A stretch of 64,000 bases of DNA from Anaerolineae bacterium (GTDB taxonomy: Bacteria; Chloroflexota; Anaerolineae; Aggregatilineales; J027), in assembly GCA_021463865.1 (NCBI GenBank), contig JAJTXY010000019.1:1-64000 (forward strand). The letters run 5' to 3'. The notes beneath the pieces are model-generated. The model was not told the origin of the DNA. It worked only from the letters and a program-made list of their open reading frames with translations, and searched no databases. Below are positions 45,253 through 54,262 of this stretch, in pieces (positions within the stretch are counted from its first letter, which is position 1; every line of letters starts with the position of its first letter). Made by a program: the position numbers and the translations under genes.

Positions 45253-46471
45253 AGCCATCCTGTTTGACTTGGATGACACCCTGCTGACCAATCCTGCCAA
45301 TGAATTTGTCCAACACTACAAAAAAGCCTTGCTGCCCTTGTTGACAGAAGCCTTTCCTACTTTGACAGTGGATAAATTGGAGGCTGGGATTATTAATGGG
45401 ATTCGCAACGTTATCAAGAATTGCGACCCACTGCGGCTGAATTCAGAGGTCTTTTATACTGCCTTCCAAGAGGTCACTGGCCTATCACTTGCCGACCACC
45501 AAGACTTAATGAAAACCTTTTTTGAAAAAGTGCATCCATCACTGAAGCAGGTAACGACTCCTATTGAGACAGCACCGCTAGTTGTCAAATGGTTATTGGA
45601 TCATCGGTTTGCCGTCGCCGTCGCCACCAATCCCCTATTTCAGCATCGAGCAGTAGAACAACGCCTCGAATGGGCCTGCCTGCCAATACCAGAGACGGGC
45701 TTTTGGTTTGTGACCTCGCTGGACAATATGCACTATTCCAAGCCATGGCCCCATTACTACGAGGAGATTTTGACCCGGCTCGGTTTTGAACCCGATGAAG
45801 CCGTCATGGTTGGGGACGATTGGGTCAATGACATGGTTGGGGCGTCGCAAGCCGGTCTCAATACCTTTTGGATTCGCAATCATCATAATGAAACCCTCGA
45901 TATTCACCAAGAACCTGTACAGCCAGATGGAGAAGGTACACTCGCCGATTTTTTCCGACTCGTCACCGAAGAAAATTGGCTGCAAAGCCTGACCCCCAAG
46001 CCGCTTATACCAAACCAAATCGCCCCGCGCATGATGGGCAATATCAGTGCCTTGTTAGGCATGGTCAGCGAAATCCCATCCCGTTATTGGCATCAACGAC
46101 CTGACCCGAACGAGTGGTCGCCAATGGAAATTGTGGTGCATCTACGAGATAGTGAATCCCGCGTGCAGAGGCCCCGTCTGGAACGGATTTTACGAGAAGA
46201 TGACCCGTTTCTTGTGCCGCCGCCTTCCCCACCCCGCCCCGGTGAGCAGCAATTACAAGGCTTGGACGGAACACAGGTCACCCTTGAATTCGCAACGGAG
46301 CGAGCCATCACGTTAGAATTGCTCAATGGCCTATCCGCCGAGGCGTGGGGGCGTCCAGCGCGACATAGTGTGTTTGGCCCAACCAACTTTTTGGAGATGG
46401 CATCCTTCACCGCCCGACATGACCGCCTGCATATTAACCAACTTTGCCAGACACTTGGTAAGTGTGAGTAA
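45245..46471 (+). CDS. HAD hydrolase fused to a DinB-like domain
   Basis: About 408 residues. Residues 1-230 form a HAD hydrolase: nucleophile DLDDTLL, ATNPLF as motif II, the Lys in KPWPHYY, and VGDDWVNDMVGA as the acidic motif IV. Residues from about 255 form a DinB/DUF664-type four-helix domain with NEWSPMEIVVHLRDSE and HDRLHINQLCQ, whose His residues can bind metal. The pair is an uncommon fusion; each half looks intact. ATG at 45245 is chosen since AGGA stands 8 bases before it. Confidence 0.85.
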   Translation: MIKAILFDLDDTLLTNPANEFVQHYKKALLPLLTEAFPTLTVDKLEAGIINGIRNVIKNCDPLRLNSEVFYTAFQEVTGLSLADHQDLMKTFFEKVHPSLKQVTTPIETAPLVVKWLLDHRFAVAVATNPLFQHRAVEQRLEWACLPIPETGFWFVTSLDNMHYSKPWPHYYEEILTRLGFEPDEAVMVGDDWVNDMVGASQAGLNTFWIRNHHNETLDIHQEPVQPDGEGTLADFFRLVTEENWLQSLTPKPLIPNQIAPRMMGNISALLGMVSEIPSRYWHQRPDPNEWSPMEIVVHLRDSESRVQRPRLERILREDDPFLVPPPSPPRPGEQQLQGLDGTQVTLEFATERAITLELLNGLSAEAWGRPARHSVFGPTNFLEMASFTARHDRLHINQLCQTLGKCE

Positions 46472-46578
46472 GCCATTTTCAAACGAAAAGGAGTACGCTA
46501 GGGGTATCGTTTTCCAACGAAAATTTTTCGGCATACAATACATGCTCTAAATTCACGCATGGTTACAAGGTTAATGAC

Positions 46579-47811
46579 ATGGTACAAGTAGTTGCCACAA
46601 GCCTAGAGGATGCTGTAATTCGTGATAAGCCACCTCATCTTGTCATTGTGGATGATGACCCCAAAGAAGCTCACAACTTACAGGCATACATGGAACGGAT
46701 GGGATATAAGGTCAGCGTGGCTTATAGTGGTAGCGATGCGCTCGAAATCATCTTTCACCTGCACCCCGATTTAGTAATCCTTGACCTCTCCATGCCCGAT
46801 TTAGACGGCCTAGCCGTCTGTCAACGGATTCGCGGCGATGCCTCGCTTGGCTATTTGCCTGTTATTGTCGTAACGGAAGTCGAAGCCGAACGCCAGCGAC
46901 TGGCTGGGATGCTTTCTGGTGCGGACGACTATTTGCGTAAACCGGTTGTCGAAAAAGACCTCTTACTGCGGGTACAGGCGCTGCTGCGAACGAAATTTCA
47001 ACTAGACGACCTAATCCAGAAAAATCATGATCTAACCGAAGATCTGCGCAAACGAAACCTTGAATTAGAACGTGCCCTTGAGATGGCCCAACAAGCCGAA
47101 GTCTTAAAAAACCACATCATGGAAAGCGTCAATCACGAATTACGGACGCCCATGCTGCAAATCAAGACGGCGGTCTCCATGTTGGTTGAAGTGATTAAAG
47201 AGGTATCAAGCTTTGAGCGCGATCAGACGATTGCCCGCATGGCAACTGGGGCAGTCACCCGTATGGAAGAGCTGGTGAGCAACATTTCGGAACTACATCT
47301 GGTCGAAAATCTCAAACCCAGTCCAACCATGCTTAATGACGCGATTCATCAAGCAATCAACAATCTGCGCCGCAGTTGGTCACACCGCGACGATTTTAGG
47401 CGCGTCCAGTTTGTGCCAGAAGAAATCTTACCTGTATTTGCAGATCGCCGAGCCGTCTCTCGTATTTTAATCTTGCTGCTGGATAATGCCCTCAAATTCA
47501 GTCCACATGATACCCCGGTCTATATCTTCACCAGCCTCGAAAATCATCTGGGACATTCGTTTGTGCGCGTCAGTGTCAAAGATGAGGGTATTGGCGTTCC
47601 CAAACAATATCAAGAAAGAATCTTTGAGCCGTTCTTTCAAGTGGACAGCGGCACCGCCAAACGCTATAACGGTGCGGGGGTGGGTCTGGCATTGGCACGC
47701 ATGTTGGCACGCGGGATGGGCAGCGATATTGAATTGAAAAGTCGCCCCAAACAAGGCAGTACATTTTCATTGCTGCTGCCAATTGCCGACCTAGATTCCG
47801 ACGGTATCTAG
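46579..47811 (+). CDS. Receiver-histidine kinase hybrid
   Basis: 410 residues. A receiver domain comes first (VDDDPKEA, phospho-Asp69 in LDLSMPD, Lys in LRKPVV), then a coiled coil, a HisKA domain (His186 in NHELRTPM) and a HATPase domain with the N box LLLDNALKFSP and G boxes KDEGIGVP and GAGVGLALA. It has no sensor or membrane segment, so it takes phosphate or a signal through its receiver in the cytosol. No partner regulator is adjacent. The ATG at 46579 is taken, with AAGG nearby. Confidence 0.92.
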   Translation: MVQVVATSLEDAVIRDKPPHLVIVDDDPKEAHNLQAYMERMGYKVSVAYSGSDALEIIFHLHPDLVILDLSMPDLDGLAVCQRIRGDASLGYLPVIVVTEVEAERQRLAGMLSGADDYLRKPVVEKDLLLRVQALLRTKFQLDDLIQKNHDLTEDLRKRNLELERALEMAQQAEVLKNHIMESVNHELRTPMLQIKTAVSMLVEVIKEVSSFERDQTIARMATGAVTRMEELVSNISELHLVENLKPSPTMLNDAIHQAINNLRRSWSHRDDFRRVQFVPEEILPVFADRRAVSRILILLLDNALKFSPHDTPVYIFTSLENHLGHSFVRVSVKDEGIGVPKQYQERIFEPFFQVDSGTAKRYNGAGVGLALARMLARGMGSDIELKSRPKQGSTFSLLLPIADLDSDGI

Positions 47812-47826
47812 ACAGGGCTGTCAGCC

Positions 47827-47855
47827 TAGACAGGGACAGGGGTTTCTGCTATAGT
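47827..47855 (+). promoter_or_regulatory. Promoter of tRNA-Leu
   Basis: TAGACA (47827-47832) and TATAGT (47850-47855) are 17 bases apart; TG one base before the -10 makes it extended. It lies 13 bases before the tRNA. Confidence 0.75.
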
Positions 47856-47868
47856 GTTACACAGCCAC

Positions 47869-47953
47869 GCGGGAGTGGCGGAATTGGCAGACGCGCATGA
47901 CTTAGGATCATGTGGAGTAATCCGTGTGGGTTCGAGTCCCACCTTCCGCACCA
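47869..47953 (+). tRNA. tRNA-Leu (anticodon TAG)
   Basis: 85 nt with the long variable arm of class II tRNAs. The acceptor stem is GCGGGAG with CTTCCGC (one G-U pair), the anticodon stem is CATGA/TCATG around CTTAGGA, the T loop is TTCGAGT and CCA is encoded. Anticodon TAG reads CUA and CUG-type leucine codons. A T-run follows at about 47957. Confidence 0.96.
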
Positions 47954-48102
47954 TACTTTTTTCTAGCCCTCTTTTAGCTCTATTCACCCCAATATAAAAA
48001 GTTTATCAGAACGCAAAATCGCGCTAGATACCCCTTTACAGGGCGTGTATAATACTGAATCCATTAACAGTCAATAGACCCCATTTTTAAGGATTGCAAA
48101 CG

Positions 48103-49575
48103 TTGGAACTGCAAGTCGAACACCTCGCTGATCATACCGCGCAACTCAAGGTGAAGGTTGACCCCGAACGGGTCGAACAGGCCATGCGTGGGGCCGCCCG
48201 CAAAGTCTCAAAAGAGTTACGCATTCCCGGTTTCCGTCCCGGCAAAGCCCCTTATCATGTGGTACTCAATTTGGTGGGCCGCGAGGGATTGATTCGTGAA
48301 GCCATTGAAGATATTGGCGACGATATTTATGGCAAAGCCCTCGACGAAAGTGGTATTCAACCGTATGCAGCAGGTGAGATTACCGACCTCAACGTGGAAG
48401 ATGGGCTAACCCTGACCTTCATCGTCCCCAAGCGCCCCGAAGTTAAATTAGGCGATTATCGTGCACTGCGTCTCGATTACAACGAACCCGATGTCACGGA
48501 AGAAGCGGTTGAAAATGCAGTGGATCGCACCCGTGAAACTCTGGCTGTGGCCGAAGCCGCCGGACGCCCCGCTCAAATGGGGGATAAGGTGATGCTCAAG
48601 ATTCGTGGGGTCTTTGCCGACAGCGAAGGCCATGAACATGAGCACGACCATGAACACGCTGAGGGCGAAGAACATGACCATGACCATGCCGAAGTGTTTA
48701 TGGATGAGGCCAATTATGAAGTGATTTTACGTGAAGACCCCAAGCGCGATTTGTTGCCCGAATTTTCGGCACAGTTGGTGGGTCTGGCGGAAGAAGAAAC
48801 AAAATCATTCTCCCTCAGCATCCCTGAAGATGAAGAAAATAAGGAATTGGCGGGCCGTCCTGTCAACTTTGAAATCACCATTAACAAAGTCGAAAGCATG
48901 ACGCTGCCGGGTAAAGACGATTTTCTGGCGGAACTTGCCACCAACGGCGAAGTGAAAACCTTGGATGGACTGCGTGATAAATTGCGCGTAGATCTGCGCG
49001 AAGCAATGGTCAGCATGGCCGATGAAGAATATTTCGTCAAAGCCGTTGACAAGCTGTTGGAAACTGCCGAAATCACCTACCCCAATTTGATGTTGGAAGA
49101 CTACATTGACGACATGCTCAACGACGTAGATCAAAGCCTGCGTCAACGGGTGGGGGTGCCATTGACCGATTATCTCAAGCTCATCAACAAGCCTGAACAT
49201 GAATTTCGCCAAGACTATAGCGAACGAGCCGTTGATCGGTTGCGCCGCTCCCTTATCATGAGTGAATTGGCAAACCAAGAAGGCTTGACGGTGGATGATG
49301 CCGCTGTGGATGCCGAAATTGAAAAACGCCTTGAGCAATTTGGCGTACAAAGCGAGATGTTCCGTCAATTTCTGCACCAAGACGAAAATCGGCGCAATCT
49401 TGCTATTGACCTCGTGTCGCAGCGCACTATCCGCCGCCTGATTGACATTGCTAAAGGGTTGAACCCTGCAACTGGCCCAGATGAGGCCGACGCGGGCCAA
49501 CATGAATCTACCACCGGGCTGGCTGAAGAAACCTCCGAAGTTGCTGAGAGGGCCGCCAGCGAAGCCACTGAGTAA
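48103..49575 (+). CDS. tig: Trigger factor
   Basis: 490 residues. The ribosome-binding N-terminal domain has the FRPGKAP signature. The PPIase domain and the C-terminal chaperone domain follow. Between about residues 176 and 197 the PPIase domain has a His/Asp/Glu insertion (HEHEHDHEHAEG and EEHDHDHAE) that is not part of normal trigger factor. It folds nascent chains at the ribosome exit. TTG at 48103 is chosen because TAAGGA lies 9 bases before it; a TTG at 48094 is also open. It lies upstream of clpP and clpX, a widely conserved group. Confidence 0.95.
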   Translation: MELQVEHLADHTAQLKVKVDPERVEQAMRGAARKVSKELRIPGFRPGKAPYHVVLNLVGREGLIREAIEDIGDDIYGKALDESGIQPYAAGEITDLNVEDGLTLTFIVPKRPEVKLGDYRALRLDYNEPDVTEEAVENAVDRTRETLAVAEAAGRPAQMGDKVMLKIRGVFADSEGHEHEHDHEHAEGEEHDHDHAEVFMDEANYEVILREDPKRDLLPEFSAQLVGLAEEETKSFSLSIPEDEENKELAGRPVNFEITINKVESMTLPGKDDFLAELATNGEVKTLDGLRDKLRVDLREAMVSMADEEYFVKAVDKLLETAEITYPNLMLEDYIDDMLNDVDQSLRQRVGVPLTDYLKLINKPEHEFRQDYSERAVDRLRRSLIMSELANQEGLTVDDAAVDAEIEKRLEQFGVQSEMFRQFLHQDENRRNLAIDLVSQRTIRRLIDIAKGLNPATGPDEADAGQHESTTGLAEETSEVAERAASEATE

Positions 49576-49678
49576 GGTGATGTAACGCTAGAGTGTCTAT
49601 AGGGTATCAACAAGAAAGGGAGAAAAGCGTCGAAGTTTGCCTGTTTGATTACGGCAACGACGATGCGGTAGACGACAT

Positions 49679-50302
49679 ATGAACCCAACGCAAATCTATA
49701 ATGGTGTTATTCCAATGGTCATCGAGCAGAGTGGACGTGGTGAACGTGCCTACGATATTTACTCACTGCTCTTGAAGGAACGCATCATCATTCTTGGTTC
49801 CGCGATCCACGACCAAATCGCCAACTTGATTGTGGCCCAACTGCTCTATCTGAATCAACAAGACCCTGAAAAAGAGATCCAGATTTATATCAACTGCCCC
49901 GGCGGTGTGATCTATTCCGGGTTGGCAATTCTGGATACCATGCGCTCGATTACCAATCCCATCCGCACCGTTGCCGTCGGGTTGACTGCCAGCTTTGGCA
50001 CCGTCCTGCTAACGGGTGGCACCAAAGGCCGTCGCATGGCCCTGCCCAACGCGACCATCCATATGCACCAGCCATGGCAATCCGGTGGTGGTGGTCAGGC
50101 AACCGATATTGAAATTCAGGCCCGCGAAATCCTGCGTCAGCGCGATTTGCTGAACCGCATCTTTGTGGAAACGACGGGTCAACCATTGGAACGTATCGAA
50201 CAAGATACAGATCGTGACGTGTATTTGACTGCTCAACAAGCTCTGGAATATGGCTTGATTGACACCATTCTCGAACCGCCAACCAAGAATAATCATAAAT
50301 AA
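49679..50302 (+). CDS. clpP: ATP-dependent Clp protease proteolytic subunit
   Basis: 207 residues, normal length. Catalytic Ser105 lies in [11 protein letters not shown], His130 in IHMHQPW, and Asp within the EQDTDRD region. The usual GMAASMG is replaced by GLTASFG. It forms a double seven-fold ring that degrades proteins fed by ClpX. A propeptide may be removed at the N-terminus. clpX starts 9 bases after its stop. Confidence 0.96.
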   Translation: MNPTQIYNGVIPMVIEQSGRGERAYDIYSLLLKERIIILGSAIHDQIANLIVAQLLYLNQQDPEKEIQIYINCPGGVIYSGLAILDTMRSITNPIRTVAVGLTASFGTVLLTGGTKGRRMALPNATIHMHQPWQSGGGGQATDIEIQAREILRQRDLLNRIFVETTGQPLERIEQDTDRDVYLTAQQALEYGLIDTILEPPTKNNHK

Positions 50303-50311
50303 GACGGGATC

Positions 50312-51598
50312 ATGAACAAAGAAAGTGGGCCGCCGCGCTGCTCCTTTTGCGGCAAGTCGCCTGATGAAGTCAACCGCCTGATTGCAGGGCCAGATGGCGT
50401 ATTCATTTGCGATGAATGTGTACGTCTGTGTGAACACATCCTCAGTCAGGAAGTAACCACCAGTGAATTTCACATCGAGTCTATTCCGACTCCACGTGAG
50501 ATTCAAAAATATCTGGATGATTATGTCATTGGGCAGAACCGCGCCAAACGCATTCTCAGTGTAGCGGTCTATAATCATTACAAACGCATCAACTCTGGTG
50601 GCAATTTCAATGATGTTGAGATCGAAAAAAGCAACATCTTGATTGTTGGGCCAACGGGCTGCGGAAAAACGCTACTGGCTCAAACCTTAGCCCGTCTGTT
50701 GGATGTACCTTTCTGCATCGCCGATGCCACTGCCCTCACGGAAGCGGGTTATGTAGGTGAGGACGTAGAAAATATCCTACTGCGTCTCATCCAAGCCGCC
50801 GACTTTGACATCAGCCGAGCCGAAAAAGGCATCATCTATATTGACGAAATTGATAAGATTGCCCGCAAGAGTGGCGACAACCCCTCCATCACCCGCGATG
50901 TGAGTGGTGAAGGCGTCCAGCAGGCCCTCCTCAAAATTATTGAGGGGACATTGGCGAATGTACCGCCGCAGGGTGGCCGCAAACACCCCCATCAAGAATT
51001 CATCCAGATTAACACGGACAACATTCTGTTCATCTGTGGTGGAACCTTCTCCGGTGTCGAAGAAGTGATTGCAGATCGTATCGGGGTGAAGGGGGCAATG
51101 GGTTTTGGCTCGACCAGCGGCCCCGGCAGTTCCGGCAACAAATCGGATGTATTGAAGCACATTCGGGCCGACGACCTGATGGAATTCGGCTTAATTCCTG
51201 AATTGGTGGGACGCCTCCCCGTATTGTGCCATATTGAACCACTGGAAGTAGACGCACTGATTCGCGTCCTGCAAGAACCCAAGAACGCCCTAATCAAACA
51301 GTATCAAAGCCTATTCGCGCTGGATAATGTCGAATTATCCTTCACCGACGAGGCCCTCCGTGCTGCTGCCGAACTCGCCATGAAATATGAAACAGGCGCA
51401 CGTAGCCTGCGTGGGATTTTGGAAAGTGTCCTGCTGGATGTGATGTTTGAAATTCCCTCAAGCAAGAACATCGCCAAAGTCGTCGTCACTGAAGAAGCCG
51501 TTCGCCACGAAGCCCGTCCCGTGATTGTGGACACCAAGGGTACTACCCTGAAGTGGACAGACAACGGCCTAGAGCTTGAGACTGCTACGGCGGCCTAG
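50312..51598 (+). CDS. clpX: ATP-dependent Clp protease ATP-binding subunit ClpX
   Basis: 428 residues. The N-terminal zinc finger has CSFCGKS and ICDECV. The AAA domain has Walker A GPTGCGKT, Walker [11 protein letters not shown], the IGF-type ClpP loop region (GFGSTSG segment) and PELVGRLPV. It unfolds substrates and feeds ClpP, encoded immediately upstream. A stem-loop follows at 51667. Confidence 0.97.
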   Translation: MNKESGPPRCSFCGKSPDEVNRLIAGPDGVFICDECVRLCEHILSQEVTTSEFHIESIPTPREIQKYLDDYVIGQNRAKRILSVAVYNHYKRINSGGNFNDVEIEKSNILIVGPTGCGKTLLAQTLARLLDVPFCIADATALTEAGYVGEDVENILLRLIQAADFDISRAEKGIIYIDEIDKIARKSGDNPSITRDVSGEGVQQALLKIIEGTLANVPPQGGRKHPHQEFIQINTDNILFICGGTFSGVEEVIADRIGVKGAMGFGSTSGPGSSGNKSDVLKHIRADDLMEFGLIPELVGRLPVLCHIEPLEVDALIRVLQEPKNALIKQYQSLFALDNVELSFTDEALRAAAELAMKYETGARSLRGILESVLLDVMFEIPSSKNIAKVVVTEEAVRHEARPVIVDTKGTTLKWTDNGLELETATAA

Positions 51599-51666
51599 AG
51601 CCAAGTCAGCAGTCATCTAAGATTCCCACTGTAATTATGTTAGCCTAACAGTTAAATATACTGTTT

Positions 51667-51717
51667 AAATAGCTCTATGCAACTTGTCGTCTTTCGATAA
51701 TGAGTATAGAGCTATTT
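51667..51717. terminator. Perfect 12-bp stem-loop after clpX
   Basis: AAATAGCTCTAT and ATAGAGCTATTT pair perfectly (51667-51678, 51706-51717) with a 27-base loop, followed by GTTTTAT. It is likely to end the clpX transcript. It is the start of an AT-rich stretch. Confidence 0.6.
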
Positions 51718-51847
51718 GTTTTATGAAGCCATTTTCGCATAACTTATTATTAACATACAGGATTTTGACATTAGTAAAAAAAAAGATAATATCGACATTG
51801 GGTGCTTCTCAAGGCAAAATTCAAACCTTAGAAGAAGAGAGGGAAAA

Positions 51848-52138
51848 ATGAATAAGCTGTATAAATTCACAGTCTCTGTGCTGGTAGTTTTGTTCATTTC
51901 CTCCATTGTGATAACTGCAATAGCAATTTTTCAAGAACCCCATATGGCTCATGCAGATCAAGAACCACCGGGTCCGGGTTGTGAAGATCGCCAAATTCGC
52001 AATCTTTTCTTGGATGTTTGTGGTACCTGTTCGAATCCTCCATATGGCAGATATACCTCAGGTCAAATAAGAATTTGTAACAAGTGTACCGGCTCCTGTG
52101 GGCCTTGGACAGATTTTACTTCTTGTTCTCCTTGCTAA
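51848..52138 (+). CDS. Small exported Cys-rich protein
   Basis: 96 residues. A basic start and hydrophobic core (SVLVVLFISSIVITAIAIF) are followed by Ala-His-Ala at 34-36, a signal-peptidase site, giving a mature peptide of about 60 residues. It has eight cysteines: C45, C58, C61, C77, C80, C84, C93 and C96, including CGTC and CNKC pairs and a Gly-Pro-rich start. No family recognised. It could be a disulfide-linked secreted peptide or a metal-binding protein. GGGAAAA precedes the ATG. A DsbA-like oxidoreductase is encoded 1.3 kb downstream in the same AT-rich block. Confidence 0.75.
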   Translation: MNKLYKFTVSVLVVLFISSIVITAIAIFQEPHMAHADQEPPGPGCEDRQIRNLFLDVCGTCSNPPYGRYTSGQIRICNKCTGSCGPWTDFTSCSPC

Positions 52139-52173
52139 TATTTAGCGACTGATTTTCTTTTGAGAGGCACACA

Positions 52174-52283
52174 ATTAATGATGTTGTTGGCAAACCGTTT
52201 TGGGTGACACGGGGCTAAAGACACCGTGCTGAATCTAGCGTGTATCCAAACCGTTTGGGACATTCGCCAACAACATCATTAAT
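52174..52283. repeat. 110-bp element with perfect 18-bp terminal inverted repeats
   Basis: ATTAATGATGTTGTTGGC at 52174-52191 is exactly repeated in inverse at 52266-52283. Inside are two direct copies of an AAACCGTTT-GGG motif (near 52192 and 52250), each close to an odd palindrome, and an inner CACGG/CCGTG stem. It has no open frame. It could be a MITE-like element, a structured RNA or a divergent operator. It ends 31 bases before the start of the next secreted protein gene. Confidence 0.75.
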
Positions 52284-52314
52284 CCAATTGGCTGAATTTT
52301 CAAAAGGGGATTCC

Positions 52315-53481
52315 ATGATACCTCGAATAAGAGTTTTAACACTAATGTTAATTGTACTAAACATAATTCCCCTGTCTTATCAAATAAGTCACGCTCAAGG
52401 AGATTCTGGACACCTATATATTAGTTGTGCAAGCGACGGCACTTTAAGTTTTAGGTATCCACAAGGCTGGTCAGTCGATGAACGAACACTAGAGGTAATG
52501 ATGGTCAACATTACCTCTGGCGATCTATCAGAAGTTGGTTTCACTGAGAAGCCTGTATCTGAAATCAGACTAGTTTCACTTGATCGCAAATCTAAAATTT
52601 ACATTCGTGAAATTGAACCAATGTATAGTCGGGCATCAACTACAGCAGAATGGGAAAGAACAGCCCCTATTGATCTAATAGGTAACTTTGGCGACCCCTC
52701 ATTTATGAGTCGAAACTCAGGTCGTAGCGAATACACATGGACAGATATAAATATTAATCAGCAACGAGGGGTCATGACCTATTTTACTCGTAACCAATAC
52801 GGGTTCATCAAGGAAGGGTTACTCTTAGTGATAGAAGTGGGCAATACAGATGTTATGATAGATGCCGAGACCCGTGACGAAAATGCGACCGATTTAGAAT
52901 CTGTCGTTTTTTCCTTAGCTGAATCTATGGTGTCAACACGTCCTGCACCTAATTTTGACGAAACAGGGTATGTAGCCCCACCAGCAACATATTTTGAAAA
53001 AAATTGTGTTTTCACTTTCAATTATTCTCCAGAATGGCGTACTATAGTACGTTCGGAGCAGGTACAACTTTTCAATAACGAGGAGGCGAAAAGAGTTCAT
53101 TCCCTCAATGATACCCTTTCTTCAGAACAAATAGCGGTAGAAGTAATCTCCCCTACCCAACTACCATCCTTCTTCATTGGTAATTTTGACCCAATGGCAA
53201 CCCCTGAAGAAATCTTGCAAACATACGCAATAGCCGAAGGGCTGTATCCTAATGGCGCAATCGCAGAGATGACCATTAATGGTATACCCGTCTACCGATT
53301 GACAGTTATCACAGAAGATGAAAAGGTAGAGGGGTTTATCATGGTCTATGATTTTGGGAATGGAGCATATGCCCTTTTATCAGCCCGCAGCGGAGAAGGC
53401 GGACTTGTCAACTTTGAAGAACAGGTAACACAGATTGCTGAATCCATCGAATATAACCCTGAGCGACTGGAGTCTGAATGA
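52315..53481 (+). CDS. Hypothetical secreted protein with two PsbP-like repeats
   Basis: 388 residues. A signal peptide (LTLMLIVLNIIPLSYQIS) with a cleavage near SHAQ is followed by two similar modules: one starting LSFRYPQGWSVDE and another at about 255 starting VFTFNYSPEWRTIV. Both resemble PsbP/DUF1795-like beta domains of unknown role. AAGGGG lies before ATG 52315; the frame is open from 52240, inside the inverted repeat, so that start is rejected. A/T-rich codons set it off from clpX. Its end overlaps the DsbA-like gene start (TGATG region). Confidence 0.75.
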   Translation: MIPRIRVLTLMLIVLNIIPLSYQISHAQGDSGHLYISCASDGTLSFRYPQGWSVDERTLEVMMVNITSGDLSEVGFTEKPVSEIRLVSLDRKSKIYIREIEPMYSRASTTAEWERTAPIDLIGNFGDPSFMSRNSGRSEYTWTDININQQRGVMTYFTRNQYGFIKEGLLLVIEVGNTDVMIDAETRDENATDLESVVFSLAESMVSTRPAPNFDETGYVAPPATYFEKNCVFTFNYSPEWRTIVRSEQVQLFNNEEAKRVHSLNDTLSSEQIAVEVISPTQLPSFFIGNFDPMATPEEILQTYAIAEGLYPNGAIAEMTINGIPVYRLTVITEDEKVEGFIMVYDFGNGAYALLSARSGEGGLVNFEEQVTQIAESIEYNPERLESE

Positions 53482-54167
53482 TGGCAAGTCGGCAAATCAC
53501 CGTGTTTTTCGGACTCATTGTTGCTCTCTTGTTTGTACAAGTTGGATTCTCAGCAGCCCTTATGAGGCGGCTAAATGATTTAGAAGAAACTATCAATCAA
53601 CGAACTTTCACCGCCCAAAGTATCAATCAAACCGAATCATTGCCAGCGTATGTCGAAAACGTCTCAGTGGATGATGACCCTAGCAAGGGAACTATCGGTG
53701 CCCCCATCACAATCGTTGAGTTTTCAGATTATGAATGTTCCTATTGCGCTCAAGCCGCAGGGGATGTCGAAGAAATATTGGCTCGCTATGAAGGCAAGAT
53801 ACTATTTGTCTATCGAGACTATCCCCAATTTCCGAACGCTCCCAAAGCAGCAGAGGCCGCCCAGTGTGCAGGCAGTCAAGGGAAATTTTGGGAAATGCAC
53901 GATCTTCTATTTGCCAATCAAAATCAGCTTGCTGCCGAATTCTTGCCAGAATATGCTAACCAATTAGGGTTAGATGTTGATCAATTTAATGAATGTATGG
54001 GGAACGGCGTATTTACAAATGAAGTCAATCGAGATAAGGTCGACGGTGAAACCTATCAAGTTCGTGGGACACCTACCTTTTTTGTAAATGGCTATCGTAT
54101 TCCCGGAGCAAGTTTTGATGCGTTAACTCAACAGATTGATGCGCTTCTCCTAGAGATTGAAAATTAG
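53478..54167 (+). CDS. Membrane-anchored DsbA family thiol oxidoreductase
   Basis: 229 residues. An N-terminal helix (ITVFFGLIVALLFVQVGF) anchors it outside the membrane. The thioredoxin_4/DsbA domain has the active site C87-SY-C90 in YECSYCAQ, then a helical insert and the cis-Pro in VRGTPTFFVNG. It forms or shuffles disulfides in exported proteins. It is translationally coupled to the preceding secreted protein gene and may help fold the Cys-rich peptide encoded upstream (inference). A terminator follows. Confidence 0.9.
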   Translation: MMASRQITVFFGLIVALLFVQVGFSAALMRRLNDLEETINQRTFTAQSINQTESLPAYVENVSVDDDPSKGTIGAPITIVEFSDYECSYCAQAAGDVEEILARYEGKILFVYRDYPQFPNAPKAAEAAQCAGSQGKFWEMHDLLFANQNQLAAEFLPEYANQLGLDVDQFNECMGNGVFTNEVNRDKVDGETYQVRGTPTFFVNGYRIPGASFDALTQQIDALLLEIEN

Positions 54168-54178
54168 ATAGTGGCTCG

Positions 54179-54212
54179 ACGGCACAAAGCGGTAGACAAT
54201 TGTGCCGTTTTT
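54179..54212 (+). terminator. Intrinsic terminator after the DsbA-like gene
   Basis: ACGGCACAA pairs with TTGTGCCGT (9 bp, loop about 12 bases), followed by TTTTTC. It closes the AT-rich secreted-protein block. Confidence 0.88.
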
Positions 54213-54262
54213 CATTATCCCCCTATAATTGCATTCTAAAAACATGATAGGGAGAATAAACG

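Noticed and set aside
48041-48053. TATAAT upstream of tig as a promoter
   Set aside because: No acceptable -35 at the right spacing and no proper extended -10; possible but not supported enough.
52240-52314. Upstream start for the two-repeat secreted protein
   Set aside because: It would begin inside the inverted-repeat element and place extra polar residues before the signal peptide; ATG at 52315 has a ribosome site.
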